The notes: generated from the sequence alone by a model not told the origin. A DNA stretch of 7,246 nt from Bacteroidales bacterium (GCA_023145125.1 JAGLEK010000106.1:1-7246), one strand, 5' to 3'. Positions 1 through 6,841 are shown, counted from the stretch's first letter. Numbers and translations: made by a program.

Positions 1-117
1 GGTTATGGGATCGGTCTTGATTTCGTAACCTACTACGACATCGTCCTCAGGTTCGAATATTCTGTTAATCGCATGGGGGAACATGGTTTTTACCTGCATT
101 TCAGGGCACCCATATAG
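1..117 (+). CDS. C-terminal end of an outer-membrane beta-barrel protein (5' truncated by window)
   Basis: Frame 1 is open from the first base to a TAG at 115-117 and gives the last 38 residues of a protein. It begins GYGIGLDFVTYYDIVLRFEY and ends HGFYLHFRAPI. Hydrophobic and polar residues alternate (LDFVTYYD, IVLRFEYSV, GFYLHF), and there are two strand-like stretches joined by a short charged turn (NRMGEHG). This is what the last two strands of an outer-membrane beta-barrel look like. The parent could be a BamA/D15-type surface antigen, a patatin-like or PD40/TolB-like barrel protein, or another barrel family; 38 residues do not settle it. The gene shares the strand of the downstream cluster and stops 171 bp before nadK. 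No convincing terminator was seen between them, so read-through is possible. The barrel call is inferred from strand pattern only. Confidence 0.6.
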   Translation, partial: GYGIGLDFVTYYDIVLRFEYSVNRMGEHGFYLHFRAPI

Positions 118-222
118 TGGCCCGGGAGTGTCCATGTCTTGGCTTTTTTAAGCGTATGAATAATGATTGTGTAATATCAGCCAATTTATTGTTCTTTCTA
201 ATTGTTAATTATTCTTAAGCCG

Positions 223-256
223 GCAAGTTTTAATTCGTAGATTTTCGTAAACTTGC
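223..256. repeat. 8-bp perfect inverted repeat upstream of nadK
   Basis: The arms GCAAGTTT (223-230) and AAACTTGC (249-256) are perfect reverse complements separated by 18 bases. The spacer also carries a short direct repeat, TTCGTA, at 234-239 and 244-249, one helical turn apart. The right arm overlaps the candidate -7 box of nadK. It could be an operator or an RNA hairpin. It is not followed by a T-run, so it is unlikely to be a terminator. Chance occurrence is possible. Confidence 0.4.
248..255 (+). promoter_or_regulatory. Possible Bacteroidota -7 box for nadK
   Basis: TAAACTTG matches seven of eight positions of the Bacteroidota -7 consensus TAnnTTTG. It lies 33 bases before the nadK ATG, so transcription would start with a leader of roughly 25 bases. 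No good TTTG -33 element sits at the usual distance (about 19-21 bases upstream), which weakens the call. Confidence 0.3.
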
Positions 257-288
257 ATCGGGTTTAAGAATTATCAGAACATCTTGCA

Positions 289-1167
289 ATGAAGCTTGCA
301 TTATTCGGAAAAAGTATCAGAAAAGAAAATTACCCGTACCTTCTTCAGTTGATTGATAAGCTGGAAGAGTATGAGTGTGAGTTGATGGCATATCGTCCTT
401 ATCTCGAGGATCTTAGGAGGAATGATGATTTCAATTACGATCTTACCCCTTTTTCAAGCCACGATGACCTTAAGGGAAATGCGGACATGGTCCTCTCCAT
501 TGGCGGTGACGGAACCTTACTTGATACTGTATCCCTGGTACGTGATTCAGGGATCCCTGTATTGGGCATTAACCTGGGAAAACTTGGCTTTTTGTCGAGC
601 ATTTCACGCGATGAAATTATTCCGGCAGTTGAAAAGGTAATCAAGGGCGATTATACACTGGATCAGCGTACCCTTCTCCACCTGACAGCAAAAGAAGGAT
701 TGTTCGGTAACTTCAGTTATGCACTGAACGATCTCACAGTCACGCGTAGAGATTCAACTGCCCTGGTTGTGATCCATGTGCATGTGGATGGCGTTTTTCT
801 GAATTCCTATTGGGCCGATGGCCTGATCATTGCCACCCCGACGGGTTCGACAGCATATTCCCTTAGTAGTGGCGGGCCTATAGTGTCACCGGGTTCTGAA
901 AACTTCGTGATAACACCTCTGGCACCACATAATCTTACTGTTAGGCCAATTGTGATCTCTGATAAAAGTGAGATCAGAATTCACGTGGAAGGCAGGGATA
1001 AGAAGTACCTGGTGAGCCTGGATTCGAAAACCGATGTGATAAAACCCGGGGATGAACTGCACATCCGTTCGGCCGATTTCAAGTTCAACCTGGTAAAAAT
1101 TGAGCATAAAGATTTTTATACTACCATTCGCGATAAACTCAAATGGGGGCTTGATGTGAGAAATTAA
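289..1167 (+). CDS. nadK: NAD kinase (ATP-NAD kinase)
   Basis: This cytosolic enzyme phosphorylates the 2' hydroxyl of NAD to make NADP, the only route to the NADP(H) pool. The 292-residue product is of normal family length and all family landmarks are visible. The GGDGT nucleotide-binding motif is at residues 72-76, with D74 as the expected catalytic aspartate. GINLGKLGFL is at about 93-102. N147-D148 is the NAD-contacting pair, where many homologues have NE. ADGLIIATPTGSTAYSLSSG runs from about 176 to 195, followed by GGPIVSP and the APHNLTVRP segment at 212-220. The ATG start gives the family-typical MKLALFGK opening; no Shine-Dalgarno sequence precedes it, as is usual in Bacteroidota. The gene begins the cluster and ends 47 bp before the porG-like start. 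Its role is metabolic rather than envelope-related, so its place here reflects conserved gene order seen in this phylum. Confidence 0.96.
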   Translation: MKLALFGKSIRKENYPYLLQLIDKLEEYECELMAYRPYLEDLRRNDDFNYDLTPFSSHDDLKGNADMVLSIGGDGTLLDTVSLVRDSGIPVLGINLGKLGFLSSISRDEIIPAVEKVIKGDYTLDQRTLLHLTAKEGLFGNFSYALNDLTVTRRDSTALVVIHVHVDGVFLNSYWADGLIIATPTGSTAYSLSSGGPIVSPGSENFVITPLAPHNLTVRPIVISDKSEIRIHVEGRDKKYLVSLDSKTDVIKPGDELHIRSADFKFNLVKIEHKDFYTTIRDKLKWGLDVRN

Positions 1168-1214
1168 TTCATCATGGGATAAGAAATTTGTAAATAATGC
1201 GTTTGGGAATTTAT

Positions 1215-2024
1215 ATGAAAAGGATAACATTGATCATTATACTGCTTGTGGCAGGAATGGGTGGTATGCAGGCGCAGAAAACCATGGAGGTGGGTGTGTT
1301 CGGTGGTGGCTCCTACTATATAGGAGATTTAAACCCCGGAATGCCGTTTCTGATGTCGAAGCCCGCCTACGGACTGGTGGCCAGGTTAAACCTGAATCCC
1401 AGGTGGACAATCAAACTGAGTGGTTATCGTGGCAAGGTTGCCGGTGACGATAACGTTTCCAATGCAATGGCCAACAGAGACCTTAAATTTGAATCAAACA
1501 TCACGGATATTTCTGCGGTGATAGAGTTGAATTTTTTCAATTATATCACAGGAAGTACGAGGAATTTCATTGCTCCGTATATCTTTATCGGTATTGGCGT
1601 TTTTATGTTTGAGCCGGAGGCAGATGGAGTATCACTGCGTGATCTCGGCACCGAAGGCCAGAATGTCGGGTTTTTCGAAAGAAGCAACTATCAGACAACT
1701 CAGCTGGCAATACCTTTTGGCCTGGGCTTCAAATACAGCCTGAACAAAAAACTGGGATTTGCAATTGAATGGGGATTGCGAAAAACATTTACCGATTATA
1801 TCGACGATGTCAGTACCACATATTATCTGGATGGAGAAAATATCGACCCTTCCAATGTTGCTGAGGTCATGTCAGATCCCACAATGAACCATAAGCCTTA
1901 TGAGATGAGAGGTAATCCCAGTACTGATGACTGGTATTCTTTCTTCGGGATAACATTAACCTATAAGTTTAATCTGGGACGTGATAAGGGGTGTAGTGAT
2001 TTCGGAACGAGAAAAAAATATTAA
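1215..2024 (+). CDS. porG: DUF6089-family outer-membrane beta-barrel protein, PorG-like (type IX secretion-associated)
   Basis: The preferred start at 1215 gives 269 residues opening with a clean signal peptide, MKRITLIIILLVAGMGGMQA, with cleavage before Q. An in-frame ATG at 1197 would add six residues ahead of the basic signal start and is less likely. After cleavage come an early GGGSYYIGDLNP motif, typical of the DUF6089 family, and many amphipathic strands (PRWTIKLSGYRG, FIAPYIFIGIGVFMFEP, LAIPFGLGFKYSL, FAIEWGLRKTF). It ends with the strand FFGITLTYKFNLG and a short charged tail containing one Cys (GCSDFGTRKKY). The size suits a small, roughly eight-stranded barrel. In Porphyromonas gingivalis, PorG is a member of this family, associates with the PorK/PorN ring of the type IX secretion system, and lies next to uppS and bamA, as recalled from the literature. 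The order here matches. The barrel and family calls are strong. A T9SS role is inferred, since members also occur without proof of secretion function. Two bases separate it from uppS. Confidence 0.72.
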   Translation: MKRITLIIILLVAGMGGMQAQKTMEVGVFGGGSYYIGDLNPGMPFLMSKPAYGLVARLNLNPRWTIKLSGYRGKVAGDDNVSNAMANRDLKFESNITDISAVIELNFFNYITGSTRNFIAPYIFIGIGVFMFEPEADGVSLRDLGTEGQNVGFFERSNYQTTQLAIPFGLGFKYSLNKKLGFAIEWGLRKTFTDYIDDVSTTYYLDGENIDPSNVAEVMSDPTMNHKPYEMRGNPSTDDWYSFFGITLTYKFNLGRDKGCSDFGTRKKY

Positions 2025-2026
2025 TA

Positions 2027-2788
2027 ATGAGTGATAAACGGATGGATCTGAAAAGCCGCATCGACCCCGCTCGTTTACCAGGCCATGTTGCGATCATCAT
2101 GGATGGAAACGGCCGCTGGGCAAAGCAGCGTGGCAAGCCCAGAACATTCGGACACCATAACGGGGTTACTTCCGTAAGGGAAGCAGCCGAAACAGCCGCT
2201 GAACTTGGCATTAAGTACCTTACACTTTATGCATTTTCCACCGAGAACTGGAACCGGCCGAAGCTGGAAACAGATGCGCTGATGTCTCTGCTGCTTAAGA
2301 CTATCCACAAGGAAACAAAAACACTCAATAAAAATAATATCAGGCTGAATGCGATCGGTAATCTGCAGAGCCTTCCTCCACTTACAAGGAAAATGCTTGA
2401 AAAGGCCATGAATAATACGGCTGGCAATGACAGGATGACCCTTACGCTGGCATTGTCATACAGCGCCAGGTGGGAATTGCTTGACGCAGTGAAAAAAATT
2501 GGAAAACGGATAGGCGAGGGTGAGCTTGATGCAGACGATATCGATCAAAGTGTTTTTGAAGCATCGCTTCAAACACATGGCATGCCGGATCCTGAACTGC
2601 TTATAAGAACTTCAGGCGAGTACAGGATCAGTAATTTCCTGTTATGGCAGATTGCTTATTCAGAACTTTATTTCTCACCAAAGTTTTGGCCTGATTTTAG
2701 GAAAGATGACCTCTATGAGGCATTGATCGATTATCAGAACAGGGAGAGAAGGTTTGGCAAGATCAGTGAACAAATAAAAGCAGATTAA
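2027..2788 (+). CDS. uppS: Undecaprenyl diphosphate synthase (cis-prenyltransferase)
   Basis: UppS condenses farnesyl diphosphate with eight isopentenyl diphosphates to make C55 undecaprenyl diphosphate, the precursor of the lipid carrier for peptidoglycan and surface polysaccharides. It acts at the cytoplasmic face of the inner membrane. The 253-residue product has every cis-prenyltransferase block: HVAIIMDGNGRWAK at 20-33 with D26, the catalytic and Mg-binding aspartate in E. coli numbering; GHHNG at 42-46; YAFSTENWNRP at 68-78; LSYSARWEL at 143-151; and PDPELLIRTSGEYRISNFLLWQ at 187-208. The last includes R194, R200 and S202, the diphosphate-binding residues, followed by E213 in YSELYF. 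The ATG at 2027 lies two bases after the preceding stop. An alternative in-frame ATG at 2042 would remove five residues without touching a motif. It is translationally close to both neighbours and six bases from bamA, so cotranscription is nearly certain. Confidence 0.97.
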   Translation: MSDKRMDLKSRIDPARLPGHVAIIMDGNGRWAKQRGKPRTFGHHNGVTSVREAAETAAELGIKYLTLYAFSTENWNRPKLETDALMSLLLKTIHKETKTLNKNNIRLNAIGNLQSLPPLTRKMLEKAMNNTAGNDRMTLTLALSYSARWELLDAVKKIGKRIGEGELDADDIDQSVFEASLQTHGMPDPELLIRTSGEYRISNFLLWQIAYSELYFSPKFWPDFRKDDLYEALIDYQNRERRFGKISEQIKAD

Positions 2789-2794
2789 GCTGGG

Positions 2795-5476
2795 ATGACA
2801 GATACTCATATAGGAAAAAAGATTGGAAGGGTGCTTAACTGCAAACATATGCTTGCCGGCGTCATTGGCATGCTCTTAATATTGCTTTCCTCCCAATTGT
2901 CATTTGCCCAGGTTAATATTAGCGATGATCAGGATCTGATTGACTATTCTTCCCCCAAGAAATATGAGATCGGCGGTATTACGGTTTCAGGCGTGGAATA
3001 TCTCGACCAGAATGTTTTAATCATGTTGTCAGGACTGAAGATCGGAGCCAAGGTCGATATTCCCGGTGAAGACATCACCAACGCGGTTAAGAAATTGTGG
3101 GATCAGGGGCTGTTTGAAGATATCAGCATCTCTGCTACCAGGATTCAGGGAGATATGGTGTTCCTGGATATTTACCTGCTGGAAAGGCCGCGGCTCACAA
3201 AATTCTCTTTCAAAGGGGTTAAAAAATCTGAAGCGGATGATATCCGCGATAATATGCGACTTACACGCGGCGATGTTGTAACTGATAACCTCCTGGTAAG
3301 GATCAACAATATTATTATCGGGTATTTCGGCGATAAAGGTTTCATGGATGTAGAAGTTGACACCCGCCAGATACAGGATACCACCAAACCCAATAATGTG
3401 ATCCTTGAGATTGTAATTGATAAGAATGATAAGGTTAAGATATATCAGATCAATGTACATGGCAATGAGTTCCTTTCTTCGGAGAAAGTGAAGGCGGCAT
3501 TTAAGGAAACAAAGGAAAAAGGGATGTTCCGTCCACTTTATGGTATTGATAAGCTTTTCATCGATGTTGTATGGGATGCACTGCGCCTGAAATTCCCGAT
3601 GATGATAGAAGATGTTCAATCCTATATAAATGAAACAATACGTATCAGGATCTTTAAATCATCGAAATTCATTGAAAGCAATTATGAGGACGACCTCCGT
3701 AACCTTATCGCTAAATACAACGAGTTAGGATACCGTGATGCCCAGGTGGTGAAAGATTCAATATCACGTAATCCCGATGGTACCATGAATATCGATGTCT
3801 GGTTAGATGAAGGAAACCAATACTATTTCAGGAATATCACCTGGGTGGGGAATACCAAATATACCAGTGAATACCTCAACACTATTCTTAGGATACAGAG
3901 GGGGGATGTGTACAACCAGGACCTGCTTACAACAAACCTTTCCTTTAACCCCAGTGGCTTTGACATTAGCTCCCTTTACCTCGACGACGGGTACCTCTTC
4001 TTTAATGTAGAGCCGGTTGAAGTGCTGGTGGAGAACGACTCTATCGATTTGGAGATCAGGGTCCGTGAGGGTAAGCAAGCTACCATAAACAAGGTGCAGG
4101 TAAGAGGAAATACAAAGACCAACGATCATGTGGTTATCAGGGAGATTAAAACCAGGCCGGGTGAACTCTTCAGCCGGGAAGCCATTATCCGTACGGTTAG
4201 GGAACTGGGCCAGCTGAAGTATTTCAACCCTGAAACCATCACCCCTGATGTATTGCCAAACCCGGAAGATGGCACCGTGGATATCATTTATTCAGTTGAA
4301 GAAACTTCTGCAGACCAGATCGAACTTTCCGGGGGATGGGGTTATGGCAGGATCATCGGTACACTGGGGGTTTCATTCAATAACTTCAGCCTGCGGAATT
4401 TCTTTAAGAAAGGAGCCTGGAGGCCCATACCATCCGGCGACGGGCAGAAACTCTCGCTCCGGATCCAGAGTTACGGAAGAGGGTATATAAGCTATAGCGC
4501 TTCATTTACCGAGCCATGGCTGGGAGGAAGAAAGCCCAACGCTTTCAGCGTTTCTTATTATCATTCAATGTATTCCAACGGATTGCCCAGAAGCGATACC
4601 AATCGCTCCTACTTTAAGATCAATGGACTGACATTTGGCCTGGGACAGCGTCTTAAGTGGCCCGACGATTTCTTTACTCTTTATCAGGCCATTAATCTCC
4701 AAAGATACGACCTGCATAAGTACACTACCATCTTTACATTCGGGGACGGCTCCGGCACCTACCATAACTTTAATTATAATATCGTATTGGGCAGAAATTC
4801 AACGGCGCCCAGCTATATATACCCCCGTACCGGTTCGAATCTATCTTTGTCGGTTGAGCTTACACCACCTTACTCAGTCTTCTCTGATGCCGACTATACA
4901 AAGATGTCGGATAATGAAAAATATAAATGGATAGAATACCATAAATGGAAGTTTGAGGCAACCTATTTTCTGGAGGTAGCCCCGAAATTTGTGATCATGG
5001 GGAGGCTGAAATATGGCTTCCTGGGATCTTATAACAGCGAGATCGGCATTACGCCATTTGAAAGATTTTACCTTGGTGGCGATGGACTTTCAGGTTATAA
5101 TAACCTGGATGGCAGGGAAATCATCGGGATGCGTGGCTATGGTAACGAAACGCTGACGCCATACTATTATCAGGATAGAAATGTCGGAGGTACCGTTTAT
5201 TGTAAATATACCCTGGAGATGAGGTACCCCTTGTCTTTGAACCCCTCGGCCACTATTTATGCACTTGCTTTCCTTGAGGCAGGAAAAGCATGGTTGTACC
5301 ACCCGATGTTCAGTCCATTTGACCTTTACCGATCGGCAGGCTTCGGAATGCGGGTGTTTCTGCCCATGTTCGGTATGCTCGGACTCGACTGGGGATATGG
5401 ATTTGATGATGTTCCGGGACTGCCCGGAGCAAATGGCGGACAATTCCACTTTTCAATAAACCAGTCAATCGATTAG
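2795..5476 (+). CDS. bamA: Outer membrane protein assembly factor BamA (Omp85)
   Basis: BamA is the central, essential subunit that folds and inserts beta-barrel proteins into the outer membrane. The 893-residue precursor has a signal peptide whose hydrophobic core covers about 20-33, with likely cleavage after LSFA at 38. Five POTRA domains follow at roughly 57-130, 131-213, 214-342, 343-427 and 428-505. The fifth carries VQVRGNTKTNDHVVIREI. POTRA3 contains a helical-looking insertion of about 45 residues (around 243-287) before FKSSKFIESNYEDDL. The barrel runs from about 507 (QIELSGGWGYG) to the end. MRGYGNETLTP, with R780-G781-Y782, is the counterpart of the VRGF loop-6 motif that reaches into the barrel. 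The chain ends FHFSINQSID, so the usual final aromatic residue is replaced by I-D. Only a weak GGGA lies before the ATG. It is six bases after uppS and 68 bp before ompH; neighbouring chaperone genes support the assignment. Confidence 0.96.
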   Translation: MTDTHIGKKIGRVLNCKHMLAGVIGMLLILLSSQLSFAQVNISDDQDLIDYSSPKKYEIGGITVSGVEYLDQNVLIMLSGLKIGAKVDIPGEDITNAVKKLWDQGLFEDISISATRIQGDMVFLDIYLLERPRLTKFSFKGVKKSEADDIRDNMRLTRGDVVTDNLLVRINNIIIGYFGDKGFMDVEVDTRQIQDTTKPNNVILEIVIDKNDKVKIYQINVHGNEFLSSEKVKAAFKETKEKGMFRPLYGIDKLFIDVVWDALRLKFPMMIEDVQSYINETIRIRIFKSSKFIESNYEDDLRNLIAKYNELGYRDAQVVKDSISRNPDGTMNIDVWLDEGNQYYFRNITWVGNTKYTSEYLNTILRIQRGDVYNQDLLTTNLSFNPSGFDISSLYLDDGYLFFNVEPVEVLVENDSIDLEIRVREGKQATINKVQVRGNTKTNDHVVIREIKTRPGELFSREAIIRTVRELGQLKYFNPETITPDVLPNPEDGTVDIIYSVEETSADQIELSGGWGYGRIIGTLGVSFNNFSLRNFFKKGAWRPIPSGDGQKLSLRIQSYGRGYISYSASFTEPWLGGRKPNAFSVSYYHSMYSNGLPRSDTNRSYFKINGLTFGLGQRLKWPDDFFTLYQAINLQRYDLHKYTTIFTFGDGSGTYHNFNYNIVLGRNSTAPSYIYPRTGSNLSLSVELTPPYSVFSDADYTKMSDNEKYKWIEYHKWKFEATYFLEVAPKFVIMGRLKYGFLGSYNSEIGITPFERFYLGGDGLSGYNNLDGREIIGMRGYGNETLTPYYYQDRNVGGTVYCKYTLEMRYPLSLNPSATIYALAFLEAGKAWLYHPMFSPFDLYRSAGFGMRVFLPMFGMLGLDWGYGFDDVPGLPGANGGQFHFSINQSID

Positions 5477-5531
5477 TCACTAAACGAATTTATGGCAGGT
5501 TTTTTGTACTTGAATATAAAAATAAAATATT

Positions 5532-5536
5532 GGAGG
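5532..5536 (+). promoter_or_regulatory. Strong Shine-Dalgarno that fixes the ompH-1 start
   Basis: GGAGG, followed by A, ends eight bases before the ATG at 5545, which is ideal spacing. It selects 5545 over the in-frame TTG at 5530, which would place the ribosome site inside the coding region. It is the only strong Shine-Dalgarno in the cluster; the other starts have A-rich or weak upstream sequence. Confidence 0.75.
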
Positions 5537-5544
5537 ATTTACAT

Positions 5545-6180
5545 ATGAAAAAACTGATTTTAACAATTGCCGTGATCTTAACTGTAGTTGCAGTCTCTAT
5601 GGCACAGAAATATGCTTTTGTCGATTCGGACTATGTCCTTGAGAACATCCCGGAATACCAGGATGCGCTGGATATACTGGATGAATTTTCTATTGAGTGG
5701 CAAAAAGAGATAGAGGAAAAATTTGCGGCGGTGGATCAACTGTACAAAGACTACCAGGCTGAAGCCGTTCTCCTGCCGGAAGACATGAAAAGGCAGCGTG
5801 AAAATGAAATAATTCAGAAGGAAAAAGAAGCCAAAGATCTTCAAAAGCAGCGCTTTGGAAGGGATGGAGACCTCTTCATGAAACGCCAGGAACTGATCCA
5901 ACCCATACAGGAAAAGATCTATAATGCAATTGAAGAGATTGCAGAATCGCTGAATTATGCATTTGTTTTCGATAAAGCAGGAAGCCTGACCATACTTTAC
6001 GCCAAAGCAAAATTTGATATTTCTGATGATGTGCTGGATGAAGTTGGCACAGTGATGCAAACTGTCAGGCGTGAAGATAGAAAAGCACCCAGCAGTGGGG
6101 GCTCTTCCACATCTTCGGGAAGGCAACGCGGGAACAGCAATAATGCCAATAAGATGATTGATCAGCACAAAGAGCGATAA
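5545..6180 (+). CDS. OmpH/Skp-family periplasmic chaperone, paralogue 1
   Basis: Skp/OmpH proteins are trimeric periplasmic chaperones that hold unfolded outer-membrane proteins after Sec export and deliver them to BamA. The start at 5545, fixed by the GGAGG site, gives 211 residues. The signal peptide is MKKLILTIAVILTVVAVSMA, cut before Q. The mature protein opens with the family signature KYAFVDSDYVLENIPEYQ. A long charged, heptad-like helix follows at about 45-115 (rich in E, K and Q, for example EKEAKDLQKQR), then LIQPIQEKIYNAIEEIAESLNYAFVFDKAGSLTILYAK, the OmpH C-terminal fold. The last 35 or so residues form a basic, low-complexity tail rich in Ser, Gly, Asn and Arg (SSGGSSTSSGRQRGNSNN), probably disordered and absent from paralogue 2. 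It lies 68 bp after bamA, so may share the bamA transcript. Confidence 0.9.
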   Translation: MKKLILTIAVILTVVAVSMAQKYAFVDSDYVLENIPEYQDALDILDEFSIEWQKEIEEKFAAVDQLYKDYQAEAVLLPEDMKRQRENEIIQKEKEAKDLQKQRFGRDGDLFMKRQELIQPIQEKIYNAIEEIAESLNYAFVFDKAGSLTILYAKAKFDISDDVLDEVGTVMQTVRREDRKAPSSGGSSTSSGRQRGNSNNANKMIDQHKER

Positions 6181-6235
6181 GCCTGCAGGAATCTGCAAAT
6201 CAGCCTCTCCCACACTCTATTTATCTTAATAATAT

Positions 6236-6268
6236 TTTGTGTTCATATTGAATAATTCCATACATTTG
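6236..6268 (+). promoter_or_regulatory. Bacteroidota-type sigma-A promoter for ompH-2
   Basis: TTTG at 6236-6239 (-33 element) is followed after 21 bases by TACATTTG at 6261-6268, a perfect match to the -7 consensus TAnnTTTG. It sits in the 125-bp AT-rich gap between the two ompH paralogues. Transcription would begin near 6273-6276 and give a leader of about 30 bases before the ATG at 6306. It would let the second chaperone be expressed independently of the upstream operon. Confidence 0.7.
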
Positions 6269-6305
6269 CGTGGTTATTAAAAACGTATAATCTATCTTAA
6301 ATAAA

Positions 6306-6818
6306 ATGAAAAACATTTTGAAAGCAGTACTGATCGTTGCTTTTATGCTTACAGCAACCATCGCCTGGTCCCAGGCAAATCTTAAAATTGGTCATATTGA
6401 TTCCCAGGCACTTATAGAGTTGATGCCGGAGAAAGATTCTGTTGAAGCTCAACTGATGGCTTATCAACGTTCCCTCGAAGAACAGATTGGTGCCATGTAT
6501 GTTGAGTATCAGAGTAAAGTTACCGACTATCAAAACAATGTGGATGGTATGTCAGATATTATCAAACAGACCAAGGAAAGGGAAATTGCCGACCTGGAAA
6601 CACGCATTACCGAGTTTCAGCAAAATGCTGAGGCTGACTTTGGGTTAAAACAGCAGGAATTGTACGACCCGCTGATCACCAAAGCCAGGGATGCTATAAA
6701 AGGAGTGGCCGAAGCCAATGGCTTTACCTATATTTTTGATGTAAGCATGGGTACCGTGCTGTACTTCGAGGCAGGTGAAGATGTGCTTCCGCTTGTAAAA
6801 GCAAAATTGGGCTTATAA
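6306..6818 (+). CDS. OmpH/Skp-family periplasmic chaperone, paralogue 2
   Basis: This second Skp-like chaperone has 170 residues, close to the usual Skp length. The signal peptide MKNILKAVLIVAFMLTATIAWS ends before QANLKIGHID, giving a mature start with the family pattern LKIGHIDSQALIELMPE. The coiled-coil arm spans about 45-115 (VEAQLMAYQRSLEEQIGAMY, then EREIADLETRITEFQQNAE). The C-terminal fold follows: KQQELYDPLITKARDAIKGV, then ANGFTYIFDVSMGTVLYFEAGEDV. Unlike paralogue 1 it has no basic low-complexity tail and ends shortly after the fold (VKAKLGL). Tandem ompH genes after bamA are common in Bacteroidota. The ATG is preceded by A-rich sequence and no Shine-Dalgarno. The gene has its own promoter (6236-6268) and is closed by the terminator at 6842-6868. 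It would act in the periplasm, carrying barrel precursors to BamA. Confidence 0.92.
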   Translation: MKNILKAVLIVAFMLTATIAWSQANLKIGHIDSQALIELMPEKDSVEAQLMAYQRSLEEQIGAMYVEYQSKVTDYQNNVDGMSDIIKQTKEREIADLETRITEFQQNAEADFGLKQQELYDPLITKARDAIKGVAEANGFTYIFDVSMGTVLYFEAGEDVLPLVKAKLGL

Positions 6819-6841
6819 AAAAGACTTTAAAACTTGATTCT

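Noticed and set aside
1..135. Minus-strand frame with ATG at 135, open to the window edge (45 codons)
   Set aside because: It overlaps the plus-strand frame whose product has a clear barrel-strand pattern and a natural stop at 117. The minus product (MDTPGPLYGCPEMQ...) shows no recognisable feature and has no ribosome site.
121..150. Possible terminator after the first gene (CCCGGG palindrome followed by TTTTTT at 144-149)
   Set aside because: No stem of useful length leads into the T-run. Only three-base pairings such as TGG/CCA can be drawn.
1197..1214. Upstream ATG for the DUF6089 gene
   Set aside because: It adds MRLGIY before a perfect signal-peptide start (MKRIT...). The start at 1215 is more typical, though 1197 cannot be excluded.
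886..1230. 114-codon minus-strand frame over the nadK 3' end
   Set aside because: It overlaps conserved nadK coding sequence and has no recognisable product.
3029..3619. 196-codon open frame on the minus strand inside bamA
   Set aside because: It lies wholly within POTRA-coding sequence of bamA, and its product is an unlikely mix without domain features. It is a shadow frame.
5505..5512. Possible -7 box TGTACTTG before ompH-1
   Set aside because: It has two mismatches to TAnnTTTG and no TTTG at the right distance upstream, so a separate promoter in the 68-bp gap is not supported.
5530..5544. TTG start for ompH-1 at 5530
   Set aside because: It would put the GGAGG site within the coding region and add five residues before a typical signal peptide.
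5578..6213. 211-codon open frame on the minus strand across ompH-1
   Set aside because: It is antisense to a well-supported chaperone gene. Its Phe/Leu-rich product is what the reverse of Glu/Lys-rich coding sequence gives.
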